Assembly: GCF_001457635.1 (NCBI RefSeq)
Contig: NZ_LN831051.1
Span: 1,674,001-1,738,000 of the forward strand
Direction: 5' to 3'
DNA length: 64,000 nt
Source of the DNA: Streptococcus pneumoniae
GTDB taxonomy: Bacteria; Bacillota; Bacilli; Lactobacillales; Streptococcaceae
Positions 9,593 to 19,207 of this stretch are shown here, piece after piece. Made by a program: the position numbers and the translations under genes. The notes under the pieces were generated by a model. That model did not search any database and was not told where the DNA came from. It saw nothing but the letters and a program-made list of their open reading frames with translations. Numbering within the stretch: position 1 is the stretch's first letter; each line of letters begins with the position of its first letter.

Positions 9593-9737
9593 ATACCCTT
9601 CTAAAATCTATTCAAACCACGTCAGCTTCACATTATATATGTTGGTTACCTCACAAGTTTTATCTGCAACCTCAAAGCTGTTCTTTGAGCAGCCTACAGC
9701 TAGCTTCCTAGTTTAATCTTTGCTTTTCACTGAGTAT
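9593..9737 (+). repeat. Degenerate BOX element
   Basis: Starting at ATACCCTTCTAAAATC and ending at GAGTAT, this stretch matches the pneumococcal BOX repeat in the forward order. It includes the boxA segment with AAACCACGTCAGC (about 9615-9627) and the boxC segment with GAGCAGCCTACAGCTAG (about 9688-9704). The middle is diverged, and several bases of the CTTCGCCTTGCCGTA core are missing. It was probably inactive as a structured RNA for some time. A 76-codon ORF across it is not credible. Confidence 0.75.
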
Positions 9738-9860
9738 CAAGTTAAAAAAATGAGGCTGGTCAAAAAGTCTTTAAAATTATAAAACGCATCATATCAGGTG
9801 TACATGAACTACACCCCAAAAGTTAGACAGAAAAAATCTAACTTTTGGGGTGTTTTTATT

Positions 9861-9995
9861 ATGAAATTAACTTATGATGATAAAGTTCAGATCTATGAAC
9901 TTAGAAAACAAGGATATAGCTTAGAGAAGCTTTCAAATAAATTTGGGATAAACAATTCTAATATTAGGTACATGATTAAATTGATTGATCGTTAA
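9861..9995 (+). pseudogene. IS3-family OrfA, N-terminal fragment
   Basis: The fragment encodes 44 residues from ATG 9861, starting MKLTYDDKVQIYELRKQGYS, the helix-turn-helix that recognises IS ends. It stops at TAA where the deletion joins orfA to orfB sequence. The usual OrfA is about 150-180 residues. A short inverted repeat around the start codon region (AAAAGTTAGA and TCTAACTTTT) may limit read-in translation. Confidence 0.8.
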
Positions 9996-10336
9996 TGTTG
10001 GAACAGGCATTCAAAGAGAAGCACTACGAGAATACGATTCTCCATAGTGACCAAGGCTGGCAATACCAACACGATTCTTATCATTGCTTCCTAGAGAGTA
10101 AGGGAATTCAAGCATCTATGTCACGCAAAGGAAACAGCCAAGACAACGATAGGATGGAATCTTTCTTTGGCATTTTAAAATCCGAAATGTTTTATGGCTA
10201 TGAGCAAACATTTAAATCACTTAATCAATTGGAACAAGCCATTATAGACTATATTGATTATTACAACAATAAGAGAATTAAGGTAAAACTAAAAGGACTT
10301 AGCCCTGTGCAATACAGAACTAAATCCTTCAGATAA
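9995..10336 (+). pseudogene. IS3-family transposase OrfB, C-terminal fragment
   Basis: The 113 codons cover the end of the rve/DDE integrase core. HSDQGWQYQ supplies the second catalytic Asp and SQDNDRMESFFG the final Glu. The segment ends with IDYYNNKRI and SPVQYR, as in IS150-type transposases. The first catalytic Asp and the N-terminal HTH are lost. The apparent ATG at 9995 overlaps the OrfA-fragment stop at the deletion junction and is fortuitous. Confidence 0.85.
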
Positions 10337-10452
10337 ATTAATTGTCTAACTTTTGGGGTCAGTACAAACCTTGTACTATGCGTTTTATTGTGGGAATGTT
10401 TGCTTCATTTTTTCCTGAAGTCGAGTTTTTTTCCCTGACTCATTGATTTGGA

Positions 10453-11394
10453 CTATTCGTTTGATGTACTACTGCTTGAGCTTGAATCTCCACCACCGAT
10501 ATATTGGGTAAAGATATTTTGGAAGGCTTGGTCCTTAACCTTGATATTGGCTGCTTGCAATTCTTTTCCGATAATGCTTTGAACAAATGTTGAATCATTT
10601 TGTTTTTGAGTCAAGATAACAGTTTTTAATTTTTCTTTGTAGTCATCAATATTAGATGATTTTTCTGTTTTCTTAGTGAGTTTTACAATGTAATATTGGC
10701 TACTGTAGGCTTGTGTGCCAGTTGCTGTAATCACATCAGAAACACCATCCACATCTAAAGCGAAAGCGGCTTTTTTGACTTGCTCAGGTACTTCTGTTGA
10801 AGCAGAATCAAAGGTAATTTCTCCACCATTTTCTTTTGTTTTTTCATCAGTTGAATTATCTTTGGCTAATTGAGCAAAATCAGCACCTTCTGCCTTGGCT
10901 TTTTCGAGAACTTCTTTGGCCTTATCTTCATTATTAAGACGGATGATTTGAGCCGTTACATCTGGAGTGTACTCATCAAAGGCTTTCTTATAGGCTTCAT
11001 CTGTCAATTCAGCTTCTGCTACCTTCTTAACTGCCAACTCAACTAATTTACTTGTACGAATTTGAGCTTTACGTGTTTCAAGAGTCATACCTGCTTGTGA
11101 CAAGACACGTTGGTAGTTTTCGCCATATTGTTTTTTTTCTTCGGCAATAGTATCATCAACCTCTTTATCATCAAGCTCTGAGCCATATTGTTTTTCAAAA
11201 ACTTTTTGGATGGTCATATTTAACAAGACTTGTTGGGCTGAAGGGTTGTTTTTCACTTGCTCATAAAATTGATGTTCTGTGATGATATCCCCTTTCATGC
11301 TGATAAGGTCTGCCCCTTCTGACCCTTTCGAACAAGCTGCTAAAGTTGCTACTGATAATAGTGTGATGGCACCTGCCAATAATTTTTTCTTCAT
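10453..11394 (-). CDS. prsA: Foldase lipoprotein PrsA
   Basis: This 313-residue protein has a lipoprotein signal peptide with lipobox TLAAC (Cys21), so it is anchored on the outer membrane face. A SurA-like N-terminal region precedes a parvulin peptidyl-prolyl isomerase domain at ~145-245 (VTAQIIRL, DFAQLAKDNSTDEKTKENGGEI). The C-terminal tail is serine-rich. It assists folding of secreted proteins. The RBS is AAAGGAG before ATG 11394. It is the last gene of the minus cluster, and its natural terminator appears to be disrupted by the IS at 9805-10366. Confidence 0.93.
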   Translation of the reverse strand: MKKKLLAGAITLLSVATLAACSKGSEGADLISMKGDIITEHQFYEQVKNNPSAQQVLLNMTIQKVFEKQYGSELDDKEVDDTIAEEKKQYGENYQRVLSQAGMTLETRKAQIRTSKLVELAVKKVAEAELTDEAYKKAFDEYTPDVTAQIIRLNNEDKAKEVLEKAKAEGADFAQLAKDNSTDEKTKENGGEITFDSASTEVPEQVKKAAFALDVDGVSDVITATGTQAYSSQYYIVKLTKKTEKSSNIDDYKEKLKTVILTQKQNDSTFVQSIIGKELQAANIKVKDQAFQNIFTQYIGGGDSSSSSSTSNE

Positions 11395-11460
11395 GTCTAC
11401 TCCTTTGAGATAAGTGTTACTCTATCTATTTTACTATTTTTTCTTAAATTTTTCTGAAAA

Positions 11461-12174
11461 TCATTCGCTTTCAGACAGTTGAACATCTGCTACATTTTTA
11501 CGAAGCATGAGAATACCATCTCCTAAAGGCACTAATGTTGCGGTGAGTTCTGGATTGTCTAAGGTTGCATCAAATAATTTTTGAAGGCCTCGATAAATGG
11601 TTCGCTGACCACGACGGACTTCCATAATATCCTTGGCAACATCACCACCTTGAAAAATATCATCCAAGACAACCACACCACCAACTTCCAAATGTTTGAG
11701 GATTTCTGGCAGAAAGACGATGTATTTAGACTTGGCAGAATCCATAAAGACGAAATCATAAGACTCTGTCAGTGTAGATAAGACATCCACCGCATCTCCC
11801 TCTAGGAGAGTGATTTGCTTGCGACTGTCAAACTGGGCAAAATTTTCCTTGGCAAAACCAATCATTTCTGGATTACGATCAATAGTTGTAATCTTAGCAT
11901 TTGGCGCATGTTCAGCCATCAAGAGAGCTGAAAAACCGATAGCCGTCCCAATTTCCAGAATATTTTTAGGCTGCATGGTTTCCATAAGAAAACGGAAATA
12001 AGCAACCGTTTCATGGGGAATAATAGGAATATTTTCCTTGCGGGCAAAGTCTTCCAATTCTTTCAAGAAACCTGTGACCTGCTTTTGACGCTGACGCATC
12101 AAGTCTACAATTTCTTCTTTGACGACAGGACGACGCATGTTATGGTTAGCATTCTTACTATACGATTCAACCAT
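11461..12174 (-). CDS. trmR: O-methyltransferase, TrmR/YrrM-like
   Basis: This 237-residue class I methyltransferase has the SAM-binding segment ILEIGTAIGFSALLMAE near residues 76-92, then ITTIDRNPEM and the metal-dependent O-methyltransferase segment FVFMDSAKSKY and VVLDDIFQGG. Close Gram-positive homologues methylate 5-hydroxyuridine at the tRNA wobble position. It begins one base after the pepF stop, without a clear RBS of its own, so it probably depends on translational coupling with pepF. The tRNA assignment is by family only. Confidence 0.75.
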   Translation of the reverse strand: MVESYSKNANHNMRRPVVKEEIVDLMRQRQKQVTGFLKELEDFARKENIPIIPHETVAYFRFLMETMQPKNILEIGTAIGFSALLMAEHAPNAKITTIDRNPEMIGFAKENFAQFDSRKQITLLEGDAVDVLSTLTESYDFVFMDSAKSKYIVFLPEILKHLEVGGVVVLDDIFQGGDVAKDIMEVRRGQRTIYRGLQKLFDATLDNPELTATLVPLGDGILMLRKNVADVQLSESE

Positions 12175-12175
12175 T

Positions 12176-13978
12176 TTATGCCAATCCTAATTTTTCAACA
12201 AGGGCTTCAAACTCATTTAAACGGCGTTCAAAGACTGCAAAGGCATCGTTGAGGTAGTCTTCCTTCTCCATATCAACACCAGCTTTTCTCATGACATTAA
12301 GTGGATAGTCCGACTTACCTGCCTTGAGGTAGTCGATATAGCGGTCACGGTCTTCTTGACTACCATGGACAATTTTTTCAGCCAAGGCTGAGGCGGCCGC
12401 AAAGCCAGTTGAATATTGATATACATAGTAGTTATAGTAGAAGTGTGGAATACGAGCCCACTCGTATTGGATTTCAGGATTGTCTTCCTTACTCAAACCA
12501 TAATACTCTTGGTTCAAGTCTGCGTAGAGTTTATTTAGGAAATCGCTTGTCAAGACCTCCCCATTTTGATCTGCTTGGTGAATGGCGTGTTCAAACTCAG
12601 CAAATTGAGTTTGGCGGAAAACTGTTCCACGGAAACCATCTAGGAAGTTATTGAGAATAGCAAAGCGTGTTGCGTCGTCTTCCACTTCTTCCAATAATTT
12701 CTCCGTCAAGATATTTTCATTGGTAGTTGAGGCAATCTCAGCCAAAAAGATAGAGTAATCTCCGTAAACATAAGGCTGAGTTTCACGAGTATAGCTTGAA
12801 TGCATACTGTGACCTGTTTCATGAACAAGAGTAAAGAGATTGTCCAGATTGTCCTGCCAGTTGAGAAGCATAAAGGCATTGGTATCGTAAGAACCACCAG
12901 AGTAGGCACCTGAACGCTTGCCTTGATTTTCGTAAACATCAATCCAACGCTCGCTGAAGGCACGTTTAACACGGCTCAAGTAATCCTCACCCAAGACTGC
13001 CAAAGCATCTTCTGCTTTTTTCAAGGCTTCTTGGTAGGTAAAACTGTATTCAACAGATGAAAGCGGTGTGTAGACATCGTACATCTTGAGATCTGAAATC
13101 CCCAAGATTTTTGAACGAAGCTCAAGATAGCGATGTAAGAGTGGCAAATGCTTGCGAACTGCTGCTACCAAATTGTCATAAACACTTTCTGGAACAAAAT
13201 TCGCTGCGAGGGCTGCATGACGAGCACTCTTGTAGTTACGAACTTTAGCACGGTAATTTTGCACCTTAACATTGGTTTGCAAGGTTTTGGCATAGGTGTG
13301 TTGGAATTGTTCGTAAGTCGCATAAAGAGCTTGATAGGCACCACGACGAACCTCACGTTTTTTAGACTCCATCAAACGTGTGTAAGTCCCATGAGATAGC
13401 TGAACTTCTTTACCATCATCGTCTAGGACATAAGGGAACACAATATCCGCATTGTCCAAGATAGCAAAGGTTTCACTTGCTGAACCAAAGATTTCTCCAG
13501 CTCCAGCCAATAATTCTTCTTCACGTTGTGAGAGAACGTGATCCTTGCCTTGCAAGAGCTTGTCAAAATAGTGTTGATAAACCTGCAGCTTTGGTTGAGC
13601 TTCTAAAAAGTCAGCATACTGCTTTTCGCTAATCTCCATAAATTCAGGCTCATAGAATGAAAAGGCTTGGTCTAACTGGCTGTAGAGTGTCATGGCCTTG
13701 GCATAGTACTCTTGATACTTAGCTTCACGTGTATCCTGGTCATTCTTCATATGAGCATAAACGTAAAGCTTCTCTATCTGGCGTTCCATTTCAAGAGAAA
13801 ATTCAGTGATTTCTAGTAGGTTATCCGCACTATCCAAGAGATGGCCTTCATACTGGGCTACTGTCTCCAATTGTTCTGTTAAATCTTTTAAGGCTTCTTC
13901 CCAAGCCTGGTCAGTTGGGTAGATCGTTGATAGATCCCATGTATCTTTTTCATTTATTTCATTTCTTTGTAATACCAT
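12176..13978 (-). CDS. pepF: Oligoendopeptidase F
   Basis: This 600-residue M3-family metallopeptidase has the zinc motif [11 protein letters not shown] near residues 387-397 and a downstream Glu in AEIASTTNE. It is a cytoplasmic enzyme that degrades peptides of roughly 7-17 residues taken up by oligopeptide permeases. The length equals that of known PepF proteins, and the RBS GGAGGAATCTA precedes ATG 13978. Its neighbour coiA starts 18 bases upstream, as in pneumococcus, so pepF can be read from the competence-induced promoter. Confidence 0.95.
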   Translation of the reverse strand: MVLQRNEINEKDTWDLSTIYPTDQAWEEALKDLTEQLETVAQYEGHLLDSADNLLEITEFSLEMERQIEKLYVYAHMKNDQDTREAKYQEYYAKAMTLYSQLDQAFSFYEPEFMEISEKQYADFLEAQPKLQVYQHYFDKLLQGKDHVLSQREEELLAGAGEIFGSASETFAILDNADIVFPYVLDDDGKEVQLSHGTYTRLMESKKREVRRGAYQALYATYEQFQHTYAKTLQTNVKVQNYRAKVRNYKSARHAALAANFVPESVYDNLVAAVRKHLPLLHRYLELRSKILGISDLKMYDVYTPLSSVEYSFTYQEALKKAEDALAVLGEDYLSRVKRAFSERWIDVYENQGKRSGAYSGGSYDTNAFMLLNWQDNLDNLFTLVHETGHSMHSSYTRETQPYVYGDYSIFLAEIASTTNENILTEKLLEEVEDDATRFAILNNFLDGFRGTVFRQTQFAEFEHAIHQADQNGEVLTSDFLNKLYADLNQEYYGLSKEDNPEIQYEWARIPHFYYNYYVYQYSTGFAAASALAEKIVHGSQEDRDRYIDYLKAGKSDYPLNVMRKAGVDMEKEDYLNDAFAVFERRLNEFEALVEKLGLA

Positions 13979-13996
13979 TAGATTCCTCCATCCTTT

Positions 13997-14950
13997 CTAT
14001 TCTACCATATTTTTCAAGAAATATTGCTGATAAAAGGCTGGTGGATAAAGCTTTTGCCAATCATTTTGAGGATTTTTTTGGTAATAGGTATAAAAGTGCT
14101 GATAATAGCTAGTCAAGTCTTGTTCAATCTGGAAAAATTTGCCCACTATTGGTCGAATTTGTGGATACCATTCTTTCAGTCCATAAGTCAGGATATTTTC
14201 TCCCTTTTGATAGGCTTCTGCTTGTTCTTTCATCCAAAAGAGATTTTGATAATAAAGTTGTTGCCGGATATAGCGACAGATGTCCTTGTCCTCAGAAACT
14301 GTAAAATGAGATATTTTTTGTCTCTTATAGGGAAGACGCAATATTTCCAATAAACTACCTTGACCATAGGAAAATTCCTTGATTTGATAATGGAGTTTAC
14401 CGCGGAGATCCTGGTAAATCAGGTATTTGAGTCTTAAAACTTGTTTTTCCTTGTCTAATTCCCAAACATAAAAGCCCATGTTTTGACTGAAATAAAGAAA
14501 ACCTTGCTGTAGACGAGTCAAACGCTCCTTGAGCCACAGTTTTTGACCCAGCAACCACAGTACTTGGTAACCCTGACTACGATATCCCTCACTTCGCTCT
14601 TTAAGGACTTTCTGAGGCAAGGGACTACACTGAACTTCTAGAGCTAGATTGCCATTTACAAATACATCCGCAATCTGTTTAAGTTCTGAAAGCGGGTACT
14701 CTAATTGAACCTTTGTCTCTTTTTTCAACCAGTGATAGAGGGATTCCTTATTGGCCAGGTGTTCTGGACTTTCATTTTCAAAGAAAAAATCACAGTCTTT
14801 TAAGGATTTATGGGCAAAATGCGTCCGTACACTTGGTCCTTGACGCAAATGGAGCTGGCCTCCACAAGCTGGGCAGGTGTATGCTTGCTTCTCAAGTTTA
14901 TCCTCTAACACATTTACCAATTCTCCCCTAGCATCTCTCGCAACAAACAT
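13997..14950 (-). CDS. coiA: Competence protein CoiA
   Basis: This 317-residue protein has an N-terminal zinc-finger-like CPACGGQLHLRQG, then HFAHKSLKDC and a nuclease-like core around EYPLSELKQIADVFVNG and LEVQCSPL. CoiA is a late competence protein needed for recombination of incoming DNA, working with RecA and DprA after uptake. A SigX com box lies 22 bases before the start. RBS AAGGAGGGAATTC precedes ATG 14950. The gene is intact, in contrast to comEC in the same window. Confidence 0.93.
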   Translation of the reverse strand: MFVARDARGELVNVLEDKLEKQAYTCPACGGQLHLRQGPSVRTHFAHKSLKDCDFFFENESPEHLANKESLYHWLKKETKVQLEYPLSELKQIADVFVNGNLALEVQCSPLPQKVLKERSEGYRSQGYQVLWLLGQKLWLKERLTRLQQGFLYFSQNMGFYVWELDKEKQVLRLKYLIYQDLRGKLHYQIKEFSYGQGSLLEILRLPYKRQKISHFTVSEDKDICRYIRQQLYYQNLFWMKEQAEAYQKGENILTYGLKEWYPQIRPIVGKFFQIEQDLTSYYQHFYTYYQKNPQNDWQKLYPPAFYQQYFLKNMVE

Positions 14951-14971
14951 GAATTCCCTCCTTTTCTATAT

Positions 14972-14979
14972 CATTCGTA
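14972..14979 (-). promoter_or_regulatory. com box (SigX promoter) of coiA
   Basis: The minus strand reads TACGAATG, seven of eight bases of the streptococcal SigX consensus TACGAATA, with a T-rich tract just upstream as is usual. It is placed to drive coiA and probably pepF and trmR. Confidence 0.85.
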
Positions 14980-14980
14980 A

Positions 14981-15011
14981 AAAAGAAAAAAGATCAGGAA
15001 AATTCCTAATC
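14981..15011 (-). terminator. Terminator after tehB
   Basis: On the minus strand GATTAGGAA pairs with TTCCTGATC (one G-U) around a TT loop, followed by TTTTTTCTTTTTT. The T-tract also forms the T-rich upstream part of the coiA com box, so terminator and promoter are fused. Confidence 0.8.
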
Positions 15012-15022
15012 TTCATGTGTGT

Positions 15023-15883
15023 TTACTTGATTTTCTTAGCTAGTAAGGTCGCAAAGCGTAGTTGAATACGATTGCCATTCTCATCGCGACGGTGCAAATG
15101 GCCTGGATTTTCATTGTACTTAACCAATTCCCAATCCTTGTAATAGTCTGCCAGTTCTCCTTCTTTAAAGGTGAATGGGAAGTTAACCGAGCAAGGATAA
15201 TCCTCCGTGTCCATGGCACAAACGATAAGGTTGTAACCACCAACACTGGTTTTCTCCTGCATATTTTGAATAATAGCTGGAATGCGGTCCGCTTGTAGAA
15301 ACATGAGAACAACTGTTGAAACGATAAAATCATATTCTTGTTCAATGCTAGCTGAATTGATATCGTAAAGGCCAACAGGCATGTCCAAATCTTCCTGCTC
15401 CACAATGCTTTGCAAGATTTCAAGAGCTAGTCCATTTTGATCTACAGCCGTCACATCAAAATCTTGCTGGGCTAGAAAAAGAGAATTACGCCCCTGACCA
15501 CAACCCAAATCCAAAGCTTTCCCTTGTTTCACTGTCTCCATGGCCTCTAGGACCTCTGAATGAACAGGATTGGTATTGTATTTTTTAGCAAAATAATCCT
15601 CAGGTTTACAATAAAATTCCAAGTACCATTCCACATCATCTGTGGCAGCTTCCACTCGGTGCCAGGCTTGAGGTTGGGCCATTGGATTGTCTGCCCCTGC
15701 TTCAAAGAGGTGTTCAGCTAGAACTTCCCCTTCTTCTGTCAATTCAATAAACTTGAGAGCTCCCTTCAAGACAGTAATTTTCCCCCAAGTCCCAACTTTT
15801 GTATTGTGCTTTTGCTGAACAGCTTCAGGCATTGTTTGTTTATTCCACAAAGGCATGCGTTTATAGGCAACTAATTTTTCCAT
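15023..15883 (-). CDS. tehB: TehB-family SAM-dependent methyltransferase
   Basis: This protein has an N-terminal cupin-like DUF1971 domain (~1-90, KLVAYKRMPLWN to VEWYLEFYCKPEDYF), followed by a methyltransferase domain with LDLGCGQGRNSLFLA near residue 123. The two-domain form is the long TehB, linked to tellurite resistance by methylation; the natural substrate is unknown. ATG 15883 gives 286 residues and follows GAGGAATTGAAA. A TTG two codons earlier is less likely. It is the last gene of the rnr-smpB unit, 15 bases after smpB. Confidence 0.88.
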   Translation of the reverse strand: MEKLVAYKRMPLWNKQTMPEAVQQKHNTKVGTWGKITVLKGALKFIELTEEGEVLAEHLFEAGADNPMAQPQAWHRVEAATDDVEWYLEFYCKPEDYFAKKYNTNPVHSEVLEAMETVKQGKALDLGCGQGRNSLFLAQQDFDVTAVDQNGLALEILQSIVEQEDLDMPVGLYDINSASIEQEYDFIVSTVVLMFLQADRIPAIIQNMQEKTSVGGYNLIVCAMDTEDYPCSVNFPFTFKEGELADYYKDWELVKYNENPGHLHRRDENGNRIQLRFATLLAKKIK

Positions 15884-15898
15884 TTTCAATTCCTCTTT

Positions 15899-16366
15899 TT
15901 ATCGCTGATTAACAGCTTTCATCACACGCGCGATATCTCGATTTTGCTCACGACGTTTGATAGACTCCCGTTTGTCATAGTCATGCTTCCCTTTGGCAAG
16001 TCCTAAAAGAAGCTTAGCGTAGCCATCTTTTATATAGACCTTAAGGGGAACTAAGGTCATTCCTGTCCCTTTGGTCTCTTGTTCCAATTTTTGAATTTGC
16101 CTTTTATGGAGCAGGAGTTTACGACGACGTTCTGGTTCCTGGTTCCAGATATTGCCCTCTTCGTAAGGCGCGATATGAACATTGCTCAGCCAAACTTCTC
16201 CATTTTTCACTTGAGCAAAGCCATCCTTGAGATTAATTCGAGCAGCTCGTACACTCTTGATTTCAGTTCCAGTCAGGACCATCCCTGCCTCTAGCGTATC
16301 TACGATTGTATAGTCGTGGCGTGCCTTTTTATTTTGTGCGACGACCTTTCCCTCGCCCTTTGCCAT
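15899..16366 (-). CDS. smpB: SsrA-binding protein SmpB
   Basis: This 155-residue protein has all SmpB hallmarks: [50 protein letters not shown] and the basic tail [18 protein letters not shown]. It binds tmRNA and the stalled ribosome in trans-translation. The first 38 bases overlap the 3' end of rnr, so the RNase R that degrades tmRNA-released transcripts is encoded directly before it. The tmRNA gene itself is not in this window. Confidence 0.97.
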   Translation of the reverse strand: MAKGEGKVVAQNKKARHDYTIVDTLEAGMVLTGTEIKSVRAARINLKDGFAQVKNGEVWLSNVHIAPYEEGNIWNQEPERRRKLLLHKRQIQKLEQETKGTGMTLVPLKVYIKDGYAKLLLGLAKGKHDYDKRESIKRREQNRDIARVMKAVNQR

Positions 16367-18683
16367 GCTTGGCTCCTTTCTTAGCTACTTCCTTGTAAAA
16401 AGGTTTCTTTCCTTTTTTCTTCTTGTCTTTTTGTGAATGCTTACGCTTATCATTTGAGCGTCCTGATTTTCTCTTGTCTTCCTTCTTATCCGAACGACGA
16501 TTTGAACCACGCCCTCTGCCACTACGACTAGACTGTTTCAAGCCTTTTTCAATCACATCAAACTCACTAGGTACGAATGAAAAATCAATCTCTCCAGTCA
16601 TTTTATCCGCTCTTTCAACACGGATACGGATCTGCTGACCCACTCGGAAAGTGATACCTGATTTTTCTCCACGAAGAGTCAAATCACGCTCATTGAAATG
16701 ATAAAATTCAGGTAGATTAGTGATGTGAATCAAGCCTTCAACTGTGTTTGGCAATTCGACAAAGAGACCGAATTTGACAATACTTGATACAACTGCATCA
16801 TACTCTTCACCCACGTATTCTTCCATATACTCAGCCTTTTTCATGGCTTCGACTTCACGCTCAGCTTCTATGGCACGACGTTCACGGTTGGAAGACTGGG
16901 TCGCAATCTCTGGAATCACTTGTTCAAAATGCTCTGCTATTTCCTTAGAACGGCCGTAATCCCGAATCATACGGTGAACAAGAAGGTCTGGATAACGACG
17001 AATTGGACTGGTAAAGTGAGTATAATAGTCAGCAGCTAGTCCATAGTGGCCGTAATTGTGCTCCGAATAACGAGCCTGCTGCATAGAGCGAAGAAGCATC
17101 ATGGACAATACATCTGCATAAGATTCTCCCTCAACAGCACGCATGATGTCTTGAAGTGCCTCCTGACTAATCTCACTGGCAGTCCCATAAATGCGCAAGC
17201 CAAAACTCGAAGCATAATCAATAAACTTCTGAACCTTTTCAGCCTTAGGCTCCTCGTGAATTCGATAGATAAAAGGCAAATCCAACTTGCTGAAATGTTC
17301 GGCAACTGTTTCATTAGCCATCAACATAAAAGACTCAATCATCCGCTCGGCAATACCACGCTGCCGAAGAACGATATCAACAGGCTTACCTTGTTTATCC
17401 ACTAAAATCTTCGCTTCATTGGTATCAAAATTGAGAGCTCCACGTTTCACACGCATGTTTTCTAAAGTTTCATGAAGCTTGGCCATGAGTTCGATACTTG
17501 GTACAATTTTATGATATTTTTTTCTCTTTTCTTCATCGCCAGCTAGGATATCATTGACATCGCTATAGGTCATACGAAAACTGGTCTTGATAACTGTTTG
17601 TGTAATGGTATAGTTGACCACACGACCATGTTTATCAATCTCCATAATAGCAGACTGGGTCAGGCGGTCAACTTGGGGATTGAGAGAGCAGATGCCATTT
17701 GATAGTCGTTCTGGAAGCATTGGCACCACTCGGTCTGTCACGTAAACAGAAGTCGCACGGTTAAGGGCTTCCTTGTCAAGGGCAGACCCCTCGGTCACAT
17801 AATAAGAAACATCTGCGATGTGAACCCCAAGCTCCAGATTGCCATTTTTCAGAGCCTTGATATGCACTGCATCGTCCAAGTCCTTGGCATCCGCACCGTC
17901 AATGGTAAAGGTAATTTCATCTCTTAGATCCAGACGACCTTCCATATCCTTTTGAGACGGAGCATCAGGCACACTTTCTGCTTCCTTAACAACAGCTTCT
18001 GGAAACTCGGATACAATGTCCATTGATTCCAAAACCTCAAGAACATCAATTCCGACATCCGTTGAGTGTCCCACCACATCGAGAACACTCGCGACAAAGA
18101 AATCATGTTTCTTGCTTGGGTATTTATCGATAAAGACTTTGAGAACTTCTGTTCCTTCTAATTTTAGGGCTGGTTTCTTAACATAAATCGGTTGACTGAT
18201 TTTCTGATTTTTTGAACGAATATAGCCAGCATACTTAGGTTTTTCCTGATCCAGAACGATTTGCCCGACAACTGTTGTCAAACTGTGTTCTAGGATATCA
18301 ATAATTTTGGCTTCTGCTGCTGTTCCCTTATTGCGGTCAGCGACTTTCTTAATCACTACCTCGACGGTATCACCAGCAATAGCATAGTTGACATCATTTT
18401 TCCCTACAAAAAGGTCGTCCTCCTCGCCTTCCAGACTAACAAAGCCAAAGCCATTTTTATGGGCATGAAAAATCCCCTTGAGGGTAATCTCATGTTTTTT
18501 CTTAATTTCTAATTTCAGACTACCATCTTCTTCAAAACGAATTTGGTGCTTTCTTTCCATTAAGGACAAGGTTTTAATCAACTCACGAAAATCCTTGGAA
18601 CTGTCTTTTCCCAAAGCCTGAGCCAAATCATTAACAGTCACCTTTCCCTTGTCTTGTAAATATTCTTTTATTCTATCTTTCAT
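16329..18683 (-). CDS. rnr: Ribonuclease R
   Basis: This 784-residue exoribonuclease has an N-terminal winged-helix region, two cold-shock domains (~60-230), the RNB catalytic domain (~250-580) with [11 protein letters not shown] as the metal-binding Asp cluster, and a C-terminal S1 domain near 625-705. The very basic tail contains RGRGSNRR and runs of Lys. It digests structured RNA 3' to 5' and partners trans-translation. It is followed by overlapping smpB and preceded by secG, an order conserved in Gram-positives. Confidence 0.97.
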   Translation of the reverse strand: MKDRIKEYLQDKGKVTVNDLAQALGKDSSKDFRELIKTLSLMERKHQIRFEEDGSLKLEIKKKHEITLKGIFHAHKNGFGFVSLEGEEDDLFVGKNDVNYAIAGDTVEVVIKKVADRNKGTAAEAKIIDILEHSLTTVVGQIVLDQEKPKYAGYIRSKNQKISQPIYVKKPALKLEGTEVLKVFIDKYPSKKHDFFVASVLDVVGHSTDVGIDVLEVLESMDIVSEFPEAVVKEAESVPDAPSQKDMEGRLDLRDEITFTIDGADAKDLDDAVHIKALKNGNLELGVHIADVSYYVTEGSALDKEALNRATSVYVTDRVVPMLPERLSNGICSLNPQVDRLTQSAIMEIDKHGRVVNYTITQTVIKTSFRMTYSDVNDILAGDEEKRKKYHKIVPSIELMAKLHETLENMRVKRGALNFDTNEAKILVDKQGKPVDIVLRQRGIAERMIESFMLMANETVAEHFSKLDLPFIYRIHEEPKAEKVQKFIDYASSFGLRIYGTASEISQEALQDIMRAVEGESYADVLSMMLLRSMQQARYSEHNYGHYGLAADYYTHFTSPIRRYPDLLVHRMIRDYGRSKEIAEHFEQVIPEIATQSSNRERRAIEAEREVEAMKKAEYMEEYVGEEYDAVVSSIVKFGLFVELPNTVEGLIHITNLPEFYHFNERDLTLRGEKSGITFRVGQQIRIRVERADKMTGEIDFSFVPSEFDVIEKGLKQSSRSGRGRGSNRRSDKKEDKRKSGRSNDKRKHSQKDKKKKGKKPFYKEVAKKGAKHGKGRGKGRRTK

Positions 18684-18742
18684 ATTTTCTTTCTAGATTT
18701 TTTAATTTTCTTTTACTGTAAAACCTTCTCAAACATCCTTTA

Positions 18743-18773
18743 AAAATAAAAAGAGGCAAAGACCTAGTCCTGC
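18743..18773 (-). terminator. Hairpin after secG
   Basis: On the minus strand GGCAGGAC and GTCTTTGCC form a stem with one mismatch and loop TAG, followed by TCTTTTTATTTTT. It lies between secG and rnr and may attenuate read-through into rnr. Confidence 0.55.
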
Positions 18774-18784
18774 CCATTATTTTC

Positions 18785-19018
18785 TTATCTACTTGATAAT
18801 ACCGTCAATGCTAAGGCAATGGCTAGCCAGAAAAAGACTAAAATCCCTGTCAAACGCTGCATTACAGCTTCAAAACCGCGAGCTTTACTGCGTTCAAACA
18901 AATCACCTGAACTGGCATCAAATACATTGCTGGATTGGTTTTTGGTTGGTTGCATGAAAATTGCAATCACAATCACAACAGATAATACTAATAAAATGGT
19001 TAATAATAGGTTATACAT
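18785..19018 (-). CDS. secG: Preprotein translocase subunit SecG
   Basis: This 77-residue protein has two hydrophobic helices (~4-22 and ~53-73) flanking a cytoplasmic loop with NVFDASSGDLFERSKARGFE, the SecG pattern. It is an accessory subunit of the SecYEG channel. It is preceded by rpmG, about 40 bases upstream, and followed by a weak terminator and rnr. The length is typical for Gram-positive SecG. Confidence 0.92.
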   Translation of the reverse strand: MYNLLLTILLVLSVVIVIAIFMQPTKNQSSNVFDASSGDLFERSKARGFEAVMQRLTGILVFFWLAIALALTVLSSR

Positions 19019-19057
19019 ATCAAACTCCTTAAAATCCCTATTATTTTACCATAAAAT

Positions 19058-19207
19058 CTACTTAGATTCAAGATGTAGGGTTACTTTTCTTTCCTTGGGA
19101 CAATACTTTAAAACCTCAATCTTGTCTGGATGGGTTTTTGAATTTTTACTGGTTAGGTAATTGATACTGCCACAAGAGGAGCATTTGAGATTAATTTTTA
19201 CTCGCAC
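19058..19207 (-). CDS. rpmG: 50S ribosomal protein L33 (small gene, GTG start)
   Basis: This 49-residue ORF begins [18 protein letters not shown] and ends KVTLHLESK, typical of bacterial L33. It has the first CxxC pair but only one later cysteine (KYCPKER), so zinc binding is doubtful. The start is GTG 19207, one base of which is shared with the TAG stop of pmrA, and AAAGGAAATCTA provides the RBS inside the end of pmrA. Pneumococcus has several rpmG paralogues; this is the one located between pmrA and secG. Confidence 0.92.

Larger units (their letters stand above)
9805..10366 (+). mobile_element. Internally deleted IS3-family (IS150-group) insertion sequence
   Basis: The left end TGAACTACACCCCAAAAGTT and the minus-strand right end TGTACTGACCCCAAAAGTT are terminal inverted repeats differing by a few bases, with TG...CA outer ends. 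Only about 560 bp remain of a usual ~1.4 kb. The element retains the start of orfA and the 3' third of orfB, with the middle deleted. No convincing target duplication was seen. It is non-functional. Confidence 0.8.
9781..10386. other. Convergent-gene terminator hairpin split by an IS
   Basis: AAAACGCAT with flanking TATCAGGT (9781-9799) and its near-complement ACCTTGTACTATGCGTTTT (10368-10386) look like the two arms of one terminator stem. They lie on either side of the IS3-family remnant. The hairpin would have separated the converging phosphatase and prsA genes before the insertion entered its loop. Confidence 0.5.

Noticed and set aside
9486..9716. 76-codon plus-strand ORF between the IS630 remnant and IS3 element
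   Set aside because: More than half of it is BOX sequence, so it is not a gene. The first 35 codons look slightly protein-like but were not recognised.
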